This document shows positions 8,138 through 15,444 of a DNA stretch of 42,128 bases, one piece after another. Numbering within the stretch: the first letter of the stretch is position 1; each line of letters opens with the position of its first letter. This stretch comes from DATEXQ01 sp035256745 (GTDB lineage: Bacteria > Patescibacteriota > Microgenomatia > UBA8517). Under the pieces are notes generated by a model. It ran no database searches. It saw only the letters and a list, made by a program, of their open reading frames with translations, and had not been told where the DNA came from. The stretch spans positions 1 to 42,128 of the forward strand of contig DATEXQ010000062.1 of NCBI GenBank assembly GCA_035256745.1, given 5' to 3'. Made by a program: the position numbers and the translations under genes.

Positions 8138-8737
8138 ATGAAGGATAAATATAACAAAGGTTTTACATTAATCGAGCTTTTGGTTGTCATTGCAATAATT
8201 GGCATTTTAGCGGGAATATCGTTTTTTGGAATTCAGGGAGTTTTTGAAAATTCCAGAGACACACAACGAAAGTCCGATATAAAGCAATACCAAACAGCTT
8301 TGGAAAGTTATGCCAATAAAAATAATGGTTTTTATAAAGGACGACCCAATACAGAAAGAGCCTCTTCTATTCTTTGTGGAGATCTAGGCTTAAGTAATTG
8401 TCCAGAGGATCCTAATTATGATCCAATAACAGGAACTCCGACTTATAATTTTCAAACAGATGGTACAGCAGGTGTAAACAACGCAACAAAGTATGTTATT
8501 TGGGCAATTCTTGAAGATCCTGTATCACCTACTACTTTTTCGGTGGTTTGTTCAAATGGAGCTGTGGGAACCATTAGTTCAAGGACTATTTCTGGAGGTG
8601 TTTGTCCTTTAACAAGTAGTAATTGTGCAGGACCTGGAGAAGCTTGTGGACCTGCCGGTGGAGGCATAGATTGTTGTTCGGGAACGTGTATGGGTGATAT
8701 CTGTTCAGCAGAAGCAGGGGGAGCAGAAACAGATTAA
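8138..8737 (+). CDS. Type IV pilin with C-terminal six-cysteine (knottin-like) module
   Basis: This is a 199-aa pilin precursor: leader to Gly8, mature FTLIELLVVIAIIGILAGI, then RDTQRKSDIKQYQTALESYA. The middle is alignable by eye with the protein at 7427 (both have LCG...LSNCP or ISNCP, then a KYVIW or QYVIW step). The C-terminal 37 residues hold Cys at 163, 170, 179, 180, 184 and 189, spacing CX6CX8CCX3CX4C, with no long linker. The two genes are tandem paralogues whose tails have diverged in sequence while keeping the cysteine order. Confidence 0.87.
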   Translation: MKDKYNKGFTLIELLVVIAIIGILAGISFFGIQGVFENSRDTQRKSDIKQYQTALESYANKNNGFYKGRPNTERASSILCGDLGLSNCPEDPNYDPITGTPTYNFQTDGTAGVNNATKYVIWAILEDPVSPTTFSVVCSNGAVGTISSRTISGGVCPLTSSNCAGPGEACGPAGGGIDCCSGTCMGDICSAEAGGAETD

Positions 8738-8775
8738 AACTTACAAATCTCCTCCATTATTTTAATATTTTAATT

Positions 8776-9246
8776 ATGAAAATGCATGTGAATAAAAAAC
8801 TATTTTATAAACGGGGATTTACCTTAATTGAGCTATTAATTGTGATTGCAATAATCGGAATTATACTTGCCATTAGTGCTTTTGGTTTGACTGGAGCAAG
8901 AGAATCTTCCAGGGATGCCAAAAGAAAGGCTGATTTGGAAACAATTAGAGGCGGTCTTGAATTATACAAATCTGACTGCAACTCATATCCTGCAACCCTT
9001 CCCTCCCCGGGAAATCCCCTTATAGGAACAAGTGGTACTGGAGCATGTTTAACAACCAATAAATATATAGAAGCAATGCCGGGTGACCCCATAACAGGAA
9101 GTCGTTTGTATGCTTATCTTCCCTCAGGATCTCCCAGCTCATCATATACTTTATGTGCTGCACTGGAAGGGACAACAATTGCTGTAACTGGATGTGGTAG
9201 TTGTGGTTTTAATATGACTTGTTCTTATAAAGTTACAAATCCGTGA
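8776..9246 (+). CDS. Type IV pilin-like protein
   Basis: This is a 156-aa pilin precursor with leader to Gly14 and mature FTLIELLIVIAIIGIILAI. The conserved RDAKRKADLETIRGGLELY and a Tyr-Pro motif (CNSYPAT) follow, then a GspG-like step (EAMPGDPITG) and a C-terminal CGSCGFNMTC cluster. The upstream 38-base gap contains a possible promoter (TTACAA, 16 bases, TAATAT), its -10 ending seven bases before the ATG. It is probably one more minor or alternative subunit of the array. Confidence 0.88.
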   Translation: MKMHVNKKLFYKRGFTLIELLIVIAIIGIILAISAFGLTGARESSRDAKRKADLETIRGGLELYKSDCNSYPATLPSPGNPLIGTSGTGACLTTNKYIEAMPGDPITGSRLYAYLPSGSPSSSYTLCAALEGTTIAVTGCGSCGFNMTCSYKVTNP

Positions 9247-9261
9247 TATGAATCATATAAA

Positions 9262-9786
9262 ATGTTTTCTTTACTTAAAAATCTTAAATCCAATAAAAAA
9301 ACTTCACAAAGATTCATTAAAGGCTTCAGTTTAGTAGAAGTCATTCTGGTGGTAGCAATTATCGCTTCCCTATTTGCAGTAGGCTATGCCAATTTTCGCG
9401 GATACCAAAGAAGACAATCCATTATGGCTGCAGCTCGCCAGGTAGAAGGAGATATTAGGCTTGCTGAAGAATATGCATCGTCGGGGAAAAAACCTACCGG
9501 TTGCACACTTCTTAACGGTTATATATTTCAGGTTAATTCTAGCCCTGTAGACACTTACGATATAATAGCTGATTGTCCTACGGATGTGGTAGTAAAAAAT
9601 GATATAGCAATTTCTTCGGGAATGACTTTAACCCCATCCTCAAGTATGATGTTTAAAGTATTGGGGTTGGGAACCGATATTCCTTCTGACAATCCAAAAA
9701 CGATAATAGTTACCCAAACTGAAACTCAGGAAAAAGTTGATATCGTAATAACATATAGTGGTGTGATAACCGTTGATTTTGAATAA
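9262..9786 (+). CDS. GspH/FimT-like minor pseudopilin
   Basis: This is a 174-aa precursor with a 21-residue basic leader ending in Gly and mature FSLVEVILVVAIIASLFAV. The alpha-1 extension differs from the preceding pilins: it lacks the RD-x-x-RKSD motif and has RRQSIMAAARQVEGDIRLAEEYA, which resembles GspH/FimT minor pilins. The C-terminal part is beta-rich with few Cys. It begins the set of initiator-type minor pilins that continues with 9801, 10273 and 10846, the order seen in many minor pilin operons (FimT/PilV/PilW/PilX). These are thought to prime fibre assembly. Confidence 0.82.
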   Translation: MFSLLKNLKSNKKTSQRFIKGFSLVEVILVVAIIASLFAVGYANFRGYQRRQSIMAAARQVEGDIRLAEEYASSGKKPTGCTLLNGYIFQVNSSPVDTYDIIADCPTDVVVKNDIAISSGMTLTPSSSMMFKVLGLGTDIPSDNPKTIIVTQTETQEKVDIVITYSGVITVDFE

Positions 9787-9803
9787 TAATAATAATAATA
9801 ATG
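9782..9803 (+). repeat. AAT trinucleotide tract spanning a stop codon and the next start
   Basis: Six AAT units run without interruption into the ATG at 9801. In the frame of the upstream gene they read as its TAA stop followed by four more in-frame TAA codons. Confidence 0.9.
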
Positions 9804-10268
9804 AAAAGAAACAGTCTCATTAAAGGGCAGTCAATGTTTGAGGTGGTGTTTGCTTTAGGTATTATTGCCCTTATTACCGTTGCGATAGTAAGTGTTTCTA
9901 CTGTAGCTATAAGAAATAATATTTCGGCCAAAAATAAATCTTTATCGGGCAAATATCTAAACGAGATGAATGAATGGTTAAGGAATGAAAGGGATAAAAG
10001 TTTCCCAACCTTTTATGCACACGGATCTAATGTAGGAAATAAATACTGTATTGATGAAATTAATGGTGGTTGGTCGGGGGCTCATCCTGGCAGTTGTGGC
10101 CCTTCTGATTACATTCCAAATACAACTTTTCTTCGTGGATTTACCCTTACCACTTTTACCTATGCCAATTCGCAAAAAGCTGTTTCTGCCAGTGCATATG
10201 TACAATGGAATGATGCTCAAGGTTTTCATGAAGCGAGAAGTGTAACAGTATATACCGATTGGGAGTAA
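9801..10268 (+). CDS. PilV-like minor pseudopilin
   Basis: This is a 155-aa precursor. The short leader ends at Gly9; mature QSMFEVVFALGIIALITVAIVS keeps Glu at position 5 but has Gln at position 1 instead of Phe. The alpha-1 region (NKSLSGKYLNEMNEWLRNERD) and the WLRNERD motif are typical of PilV/GspI-like minor pilins in such loci. The globular part is short and ends in TVYTDWE. The gene starts at the end of an AAT repeat with no ribosome site and is four bases from the next gene. Confidence 0.82.
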   Translation: MKRNSLIKGQSMFEVVFALGIIALITVAIVSVSTVAIRNNISAKNKSLSGKYLNEMNEWLRNERDKSFPTFYAHGSNVGNKYCIDEINGGWSGAHPGSCGPSDYIPNTTFLRGFTLTTFTYANSQKAVSASAYVQWNDAQGFHEARSVTVYTDWE

Positions 10269-10272
10269 ATAC

Positions 10273-10803
10273 ATGAGAAAGCATAATTTTATTAAAATAG
10301 GTGGATATACTCTAGTAGAAGTTATGATGGCAATAGGCGTTTTTGCCTTACTAGCCGTTTTGGTCACCCAAACTTTGGCAATTACGTTAAGGAGTGCTAA
10401 AAAAAGTGATTCGGATAGTAGAGTGAGAGCAACCCTCGATTATGCGATATCTATTATGGAAAGACAGTTGAGAAACGCTAACTCCATAACTTCACTATGC
10501 GAGCAAGGTGGAACTACTTTGTCAACAATTTCCTATGTCGATGCTTATGGGGTTCCTGCAAGTTTTAGATGTGTTAACGGTAGCGGAGAAGATGATATTT
10601 ATGTTGCATCAGATTCAGCTACATTATCTTCTAGATTGACCACGCCAGGAATTATAATTTTACCCTGTTCGTTTACATGTACAAGTGACAATAAAACACC
10701 AGACTCGATAGATATTAGTTTAACTGGAACGGAAACCAAAGCAACCGGAGTTGAATCATCGAGGGTTTCGGTTCAAACAAAAATTATGCTTAGGAATTAT
10801 TGA
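10273..10803 (+). CDS. PilW/GspJ-like minor pseudopilin
   Basis: This is a 176-aa precursor with leader to Gly11 and mature YTLVEVMMAIGVFALLAVLV, Glu at position 5. The region SRVRATLDYAISIMERQLRNA (about 54-74) is the characteristic PilW/GspJ alpha-1 continuation. The C-terminal half has several Cys and a beta-rich pattern. It follows the PilV-like gene by four bases and precedes the PilX-like gene, consistent with a minor-pilin initiation complex. Confidence 0.82.
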   Translation: MRKHNFIKIGGYTLVEVMMAIGVFALLAVLVTQTLAITLRSAKKSDSDSRVRATLDYAISIMERQLRNANSITSLCEQGGTTLSTISYVDAYGVPASFRCVNGSGEDDIYVASDSATLSSRLTTPGIIILPCSFTCTSDNKTPDSIDISLTGTETKATGVESSRVSVQTKIMLRNY

Positions 10804-10845
10804 ATTTGACCGACCCATATTAGATTGATAAACTAAATTAGTATC

Positions 10846-11757
10846 ATGAAAATATCACCTGCTCAAGTTATTAAGGAAAGAATAGAATCTGGCCAGGCAC
10901 TTCTGATTGTTCTTCTGGGAATGGCAGTTGTTTTGACTCTGGTTCTTTCGATTGTTTCTAGGTCGGTAACAGATGTTTCAATAACCAAGAAAGATGAAGA
11001 TTCTTTGAGAGCTTTTTCTGCAGCCGAAGCAGGAATTGAACAAATGTTGGTGGGAGGTCCGACGACATCCGAATTCCCCGAAAGCAATAGTAGCTTTACA
11101 GGGAGTGTAACCGACATTGGAGGACAGAATTATTATAATATGGTAAATAATTATGCCTCGGGTGAGGTAGGATTAGTCTGGTTTGTTTCTCATGATACGA
11201 ACGGTAATATTAAATGTGACGGACAAAACCCCTGTATTAATCCGTCGGGTAAATCCCTTAATATGTGTTGGGGTACAAATCTTGGTAGCACACCTGCTAT
11301 TGAGATATCCCTTTTTTATGATACGACACGAAAAGCTTTAACTTCTGATTTTTCTGATGTTAAAATAGCCAGAGCTACTTTTGATTCTAATGCAAGTAGA
11401 CGAAACGAAAACTTTTTTGGACAAGCCTCTGAAACTAATTGTACTTTTACGATTGGACCAACCTACCGCTTTACCAGCGGTTATAAAAGCTTCTTAACAG
11501 ATTTAGGGCTACCAGCTGGATGTAATCAAGAGGGATGCTTACTATTTGCCAGAATCAAAATATTCTATAATTCTGCCCCCGACGGTATAGGGGTAGCCTT
11601 AGATTCTGGTACTTTTCCCGCTCAAGCTATAAAAGTAACATCGTCCGGTTTTTCCGGTGAGGCAACAAGAAAAGTTGAAGCAATACAAACCTTTGACGAA
11701 TTCTTACAAATATTTGACAATGCTGTTTTTAGCAATAGTGGTGATCTTTCAAAATAA
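10846..11757 (+). CDS. PilX-like minor pilin
   Basis: This is a 303-aa protein, the largest of the pilin series. The leader ends in Ser-Gly16 and the mature segment starts QALLIVLLGMAVVLTLVLS. It has no Glu at position 5, as is common for PilX/GspK tip subunits, which do not need it because nothing is packed above them. SLRAFSAAEAGIEQML (about 54-69) is the classic PilX signature. The large C-terminal domain contains several Cys pairs. The stop codon overlaps the pilM ATG by one base (TAATG), implying translational coupling to the assembly platform genes. Confidence 0.85.
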   Translation: MKISPAQVIKERIESGQALLIVLLGMAVVLTLVLSIVSRSVTDVSITKKDEDSLRAFSAAEAGIEQMLVGGPTTSEFPESNSSFTGSVTDIGGQNYYNMVNNYASGEVGLVWFVSHDTNGNIKCDGQNPCINPSGKSLNMCWGTNLGSTPAIEISLFYDTTRKALTSDFSDVKIARATFDSNASRRNENFFGQASETNCTFTIGPTYRFTSGYKSFLTDLGLPAGCNQEGCLLFARIKIFYNSAPDGIGVALDSGTFPAQAIKVTSSGFSGEATRKVEAIQTFDEFLQIFDNAVFSNSGDLSK

Positions 11758-12764
11758 TGAGTGTAGGAATAGATATAGGGTCAAAAAGTATAAAAATAGT
11801 GGAACTTGAAAAACAAGGTTCAAGCTGGGCTATACGAGGTTCCGGGATAGTGGGTTATTCGGGAACGCCTGCAGAGCACATAAAGGATGAAAAGGAGATG
11901 GAATCACTGGGTCAGGTAATAAAAAATCTTCATAAAGAAGCCAGAATTTCTGATAAAGTAGTTTCAATAGCCCTTCCAGAACCACAAGTTTTTACCCGCA
12001 CCATAAAATTCCCTCTTTTAACAGACCAAGAAATTGCTAGTGCTGTCAAATGGGAAGCAGAACAATATATTCCAATACCTTTATCCGAAGCAATTGTAGA
12101 GCATCAAATAATAGAAAGAAAAGAAACCACTACCCCACCAGAAGTAGTAGTTCTTTTAGTGGCGGTTCCCCAGACTCTTGTTGAAAAATATTTGAAAATT
12201 CTTCAATTTGCCGGACTTTCAGTTAATTCTGTAGAAACAGAGATGACTTCTCTGGTGAGATGTCTTGCACCTGAAGGTCAAACAGTACTATTGGTAGATT
12301 TTGGAGCGGGGTCAACAGATATTGCTATTGCTAAGAATGCAAATTTGGTTTTTTCGCGTTCGATTCCGACCGCTGGAGATGCTTTCACTCGTGCTGTTGC
12401 TCAAAACCTGGGAATTGAGTATGCACGAGCTGAGGAATACAAAAAGACTTACGGATTGACAGCAAACCTGGAAGGTAAAATTAAAGGAGCTCTTGATCCG
12501 GTTATAAGAATGGTTACCGATGAGATTAAAAAAGCAATTCATTTTTATCAAACCGAAGAAAAGGAAGAGTCTCCCAGGTCGGTAATTATCTCAGGTGGAA
12601 CATCGGGTATGCCCGAAGTAACCTCTGTTCTTACCAAAGCGTTAAATTTAGAGGTTATTATGGGTAATTCATTCTCCAAAATTTCTTTGGATAGTAAAGT
12701 TGCCCAAAGTTTGGCCAACTATGGTCCATTATATTCAATAGCCGTTGGTTTGGCGATGAGATAG
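11757..12764 (+). CDS. pilM: Type IV pilus assembly protein PilM
   Basis: This is an actin-like ATPase-fold protein of 335 aa that sits on the cytoplasmic face and binds the N-terminus of PilN. The N-terminal MSVGIDIGSKSIKIVELEK is the phosphate-1 loop typical of PilM, and LLVDFGAGSTDIAIA near 181-195 is the phosphate-2 motif; IISGGTSGMP (about 275) is the adenosine site. The length is close to the usual 350 aa. Its ATG overlaps the stop of the PilX-like gene, and pilN follows after 18 bases. Confidence 0.92.
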   Translation: MSVGIDIGSKSIKIVELEKQGSSWAIRGSGIVGYSGTPAEHIKDEKEMESLGQVIKNLHKEARISDKVVSIALPEPQVFTRTIKFPLLTDQEIASAVKWEAEQYIPIPLSEAIVEHQIIERKETTTPPEVVVLLVAVPQTLVEKYLKILQFAGLSVNSVETEMTSLVRCLAPEGQTVLLVDFGAGSTDIAIAKNANLVFSRSIPTAGDAFTRAVAQNLGIEYARAEEYKKTYGLTANLEGKIKGALDPVIRMVTDEIKKAIHFYQTEEKEESPRSVIISGGTSGMPEVTSVLTKALNLEVIMGNSFSKISLDSKVAQSLANYGPLYSIAVGLAMR

Positions 12765-12767
12765 TAG

Positions 12768-12775
12768 AAGGAGGT
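12768..12775 (+). promoter_or_regulatory. Consensus Shine-Dalgarno site of pilN
   Basis: AAGGAGGT lies seven bases before the ATG at 12783. It shows that the organism's ribosomes use the canonical anti-Shine-Dalgarno, although few genes here carry such a site. Confidence 0.8.
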
Positions 12776-12782
12776 TTAAAAG

Positions 12783-13313
12783 ATGCCTAAAAATATAAAT
12801 CTGATACCCAAAGAGTCGATTCCCAAAGAATCAACATTAAAAATCGTAAATAGCTTAAGGATGATAGATACAATCGGGACATTAATATTTTTTATAGGGG
12901 TCTTTTTCATAATCTCTCTAATAATTATTAATTCGGAAGAACTGAGACTATCCAATGTTAGGCAAGATAAGTTGAAATTATCTATAAGAGGTTTAGAAAA
13001 AGAGGAACAGCAATACGTTTTACTTAAAGACAGAGCCGATAAAATTCAAAAGATATTATCCTCATATGGGGCAATCAAAGATATGGAACATTTTAATACA
13101 TTAAAAAATAAAATACCGTCAGATGTTTCTATAACTCAATTATCAGTAGTCAGAGGTTCTACTGAAACAATGATTGCAGCCAGTTCCTATTCGTCCCTGG
13201 CTCAAACCCTTGCTGCTCTCCTATCCTCAAATTTATATAAAGGAATTATTTTAAACTCTTTTACCTTTAATATTAAATCGGGATATATAATATCTCTAAA
13301 ATTAACAACTTAA
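12783..13313 (+). CDS. pilN: PilN-like pilus assembly protein
   Basis: This is a 176-aa bitopic membrane protein. The N-terminal cytoplasmic MPKNINLIPKE is the INLIP-type motif that inserts into PilM. A membrane helix (about 31-50) follows, then a coiled region (about 55-95) and a small C-terminal ferredoxin-like domain. The position between pilM and the PilO-like gene and the size support PilN. It has the clearest ribosome site of the cluster. Confidence 0.85.
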   Translation: MPKNINLIPKESIPKESTLKIVNSLRMIDTIGTLIFFIGVFFIISLIIINSEELRLSNVRQDKLKLSIRGLEKEEQQYVLLKDRADKIQKILSSYGAIKDMEHFNTLKNKIPSDVSITQLSVVRGSTETMIAASSYSSLAQTLAALLSSNLYKGIILNSFTFNIKSGYIISLKLTT

Positions 13314-13316
13314 AAT

Positions 13317-14006
13317 ATGAAAGTAAATATTGGATTAAATAAAAATAAATCTATGGGTAAAATAACCCTTTTAGTAGTTCCCTTTTTGTATTTTTTTATA
13401 CTTTTATTAATTTCATATTTCGTAGGAAAAACCGGATACGCAAAAATTAAAAGTCAAAGAAAGGATGTAATAAGTGCTAAAAAGACAGAAAATATCTTAG
13501 TAGAAAAGGAAGCAGAGTTAAAAACTATTAAAGAAATATCTAATTATATTAAACCCGTATCTATTGCTCTTCCTGACAAAAATCCGGCACTTATTTTAAT
13601 TTCGCAGATAAAATATCTGTCTAACTTGAATGATTTGAATCTTGAAGATTTTAAAATCGGAAGTATGGCCGGAGACGAAGCTAATTCAAAGCTTAATCTC
13701 TCCTTCAGTTTAAGTGGAAGTTACCTGAATGTATTCTCTTTTTTGACAGGTACTAAAACATTATTACCTATTCTAACGTTACAAAAGGCAGAATTTGGCT
13801 TTCAGGAAGATATGGCCTCAGCTGAAATTATATTGAATTCTTTTTGGGCACCTTATCCAGAAAAACTTCCGCCGGTAACGGAACCGATTCTTAAACTTAC
13901 TGATGATAATATAAATACTTTGGGTCGAGTTTCTGTATTTACCCCACCAGTTTTTTCTACCCTTAATCCCTCTGGACCCATTCAAAGAGCAAATCCCTTC
14001 TTTTAA
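13317..14006 (+). CDS. pilO: PilO-like pilus assembly protein
   Basis: This is a 229-aa bitopic membrane protein with a short basic cytoplasmic end, a membrane helix (about 18-41), a coiled region (about 45-80) and a C-terminal globular domain (about 85-190). Sequence conservation in this family is low, and the call rests on topology, size and order after pilM and pilN. The tail (about 190-229) is Pro-rich. No pilP or pilQ follows; instead the locus ends here, facing the khpA gene whose stop codon overlaps this one. Confidence 0.78.
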   Translation: MKVNIGLNKNKSMGKITLLVVPFLYFFILLLISYFVGKTGYAKIKSQRKDVISAKKTENILVEKEAELKTIKEISNYIKPVSIALPDKNPALILISQIKYLSNLNDLNLEDFKIGSMAGDEANSKLNLSFSLSGSYLNVFSFLTGTKTLLPILTLQKAEFGFQEDMASAEIILNSFWAPYPEKLPPVTEPILKLTDDNINTLGRVSVFTPPVFSTLNPSGPIQRANPFF

Positions 14007-14236
14007 TTTGAAGAAGTTACAACTAGGTTGAATCTGACCTTATCCAGAATTGCTCTAACTTTCATTAAATTTCTTAAGGTTTTGATAGTCTTTCCGTTTT
14101 TTCCAATTATTAATCCAACATATTCCGAAGGAACTAAAAGCTCGTAAGTTTTAAATGAATTTTCTTCATTTTCTTTTATCGTAAAATCGGTAATTCCTAT
14201 AATTTCTTCAACCAAATATTTAAGTAATTTTTTCAT
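14003..14236 (-). CDS. khpA: KH-domain RNA-binding protein KhpA
   Basis: This is a small single-KH-domain RNA-binding protein (77 aa, the normal size) that usually acts with KhpB on small RNAs and ribosomal or cell-division transcripts. The KH signature with the GxxG loop is IIGKNGKTIKTLRNLMKV (about 43-60). It starts four bases after rpsP, the conserved rpsP-khpA pairing; rimM and trmD, which follow in many bacteria, are absent. Its TAA overlaps the oppositely oriented TAA of pilO by two bases. Confidence 0.92.
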   Translation of the reverse strand: MKKLLKYLVEEIIGITDFTIKENEENSFKTYELLVPSEYVGLIIGKNGKTIKTLRNLMKVRAILDKVRFNLVVTSSN

Positions 14237-14240
14237 TTAT

Positions 14241-14459
14241 TTAAGACAGAAGATTTTGAACGCTTTTGTTCATCAAAGCGCCTTTTTTAACCCAATCGGC
14301 TATTTTTTCTTTATCAATATTCAAAGTCTTTTTAATAGGGTTCCAATAACCCAATACTTCCAGGGTTTTCCCTACTCCTTTTTTGTGTGAATCTACTGCA
14401 ACTATACGATAAATATATTTCTTTTTAGTACCGAATCTGGAAAGTCGTATTTTTACCAT
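14241..14459 (-). CDS. rpsP: 30S ribosomal protein S16
   Basis: S16 is a small-subunit assembly protein. At 72 aa it is short but complete: MVKIRLSRFGTKKKYIYRIV and DSHKKGVGKTLEVLGYWNP (residues 1-43) match the conserved N-terminal core, and the C-terminal extension seen in many species is absent. A promoter (TTGTAA, 17 bases, TAAAAT) overlaps the end of rnc, with its -10 ending nine bases before the ATG, so rpsP-khpA may have its own near-leaderless transcript. Confidence 0.95.
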   Translation of the reverse strand: MVKIRLSRFGTKKKYIYRIVAVDSHKKGVGKTLEVLGYWNPIKKTLNIDKEKIADWVKKGALMNKSVQNLLS

Positions 14460-14468
14460 AATTTCACA

Positions 14469-14497
14469 ATTTTAACCAATAAGAAGCTTTTTTACAA
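14469..14497 (-). promoter_or_regulatory. Predicted rpsP promoter
   Basis: On the minus strand, -35 TTGTAA (14492-14497, overlapping the rnc stop), a 17-base spacer and -10 TAAAAT (14469-14474). The -10 ends nine bases before the start codon. Confidence 0.5.
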
Positions 14498-15160
14498 GAG
14501 AGAACCCAAAGTCTTTTCGGCAGCGATTTGTTCAGCTTCAGCTTTGCTTTTGCCTTCTCCTCTCCCCAATGATTTATTACCAGATACTACCTCTACAATA
14601 AATACTTTATCGTGGTCTGGTCCGGATTCGGCTGTAACAATATATTTAGGTGCAGGACTACCTTTTGCTTGCAGATATTCTTGAAGTCTACTTTTGGCAT
14701 CCTTAAGAGGTTTTGATAATTTCTCGTTTATGCCAGATAATAAATTCGCTTCTATAAAAGTTTTTACCATTTCAAGTCCGCTATCCAGATATAAAGCACC
14801 TATTATTGCTTCAACAGTATCTGCAAGAAGAGATAAGTTATTTCTGCCTCCAGTTTCTTCTTCTCCTTTCGAAAGAAATAATTTTTTTCCGATATTTAAA
14901 TTTTTAGCTATTGCGGCAAGATTGGTGGTATTTACGAGGCTGGCTCTAAGGGCCGTTAAATAACCCTCTTCTTTATCGGGAAATAAGCTATAAATTTCTT
15001 GAGAAACCACGAACTCCAAAATAGCATCTCCTAAAAATTCCATTCTTTCGTTCGTTCCTCTTATCCCGGGATGTTCATTCACCCACGATTTATGAGTTAA
15101 AGCCTGTTCCAATAGTTTTTTGTTTTTAAAGATTTCTTTTAAAGAATCTATGTCTGTCAT
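14492..15160 (-). CDS. rnc: Ribonuclease III
   Basis: This double-stranded-RNA endonuclease acts in rRNA and mRNA processing. The protein is 222 aa and complete. The catalytic signature ERMEFLGDAILEFV (38-51) carries the metal-binding acidic residues, with further acidic positions in LADTVEAIIGALYLD (about 108-122). A dsRNA-binding domain (about 155-222) ends in KSKAEAEQIAAEKTLGSLL. The ATG overlaps the stop of the upstream ACP-like gene (ATGA), and an AGGAGG ribosome site lies inside that gene's end, so translation is coupled. The acpP-rnc neighbourhood is conserved in Firmicutes. Confidence 0.96.
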   Translation of the reverse strand: MTDIDSLKEIFKNKKLLEQALTHKSWVNEHPGIRGTNERMEFLGDAILEFVVSQEIYSLFPDKEEGYLTALRASLVNTTNLAAIAKNLNIGKKLFLSKGEEETGGRNNLSLLADTVEAIIGALYLDSGLEMVKTFIEANLLSGINEKLSKPLKDAKSRLQEYLQAKGSPAPKYIVTAESGPDHDKVFIVEVVSGNKSLGRGEGKSKAEAEQIAAEKTLGSLL

Positions 15161-15420
15161 ATTTCCTCCTCAGACGAGAGTAAATCTATAAGGTCTCCCA
15201 GGGTTTCTGTTTCCTGAAAATCTATTTTCTCTACATTTAAACCGGCTTCGGATAATCGTTCACTTAAGTCGGTCAAATCAGCTGGTCCCATATGTAAATC
15301 GTCATACAAGAAGTCTTCATCGTGTAAATCAGACGTATCAAGTCCCAACATAAGAGAAACTATGTTTTTTACGGTTGTTTTAATATCCTTTTGTTTTTGG
15401 GTAGGGTTTGGATTATCCAT
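15157..15420 (-). CDS. Acyl carrier protein-like protein lacking the phosphopantetheine serine
   Basis: This is an 87-aa acidic helical protein with the ACP outline: VKNIVSLMLGL (helix 1), DEDFLYDDL, and a C-terminal TLGDLIDLL. Where ACPs have DLGADSLDTVEL, this has DLHMGPADLTDL (41-52), so Pro46 stands at the position of the serine that carries 4'-phosphopantetheine. It cannot be a normal acyl carrier. Its location directly before rnc, as for acpP in Firmicutes, supports common descent with ACP. It may be a structural or partner-binding relic. The reading frame is intact, overlaps rnc (ATGA) and is not visibly decaying. Confidence 0.75.
   Translation of the reverse strand: MDNPNPTQKQKDIKTTVKNIVSLMLGLDTSDLHDEDFLYDDLHMGPADLTDLSERLSEAGLNVEKIDFQETETLGDLIDLLSSEEEI
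15164..15172 (-). promoter_or_regulatory. Shine-Dalgarno site of rnc inside the upstream gene
   Basis: TGAGGAGGA on the minus strand, ending three bases before the rnc ATG and lying within the last codons of the ACP-like gene. Confidence 0.7.
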
Positions 15421-15444
15421 GCTTATAAAATATAAAATATTATT

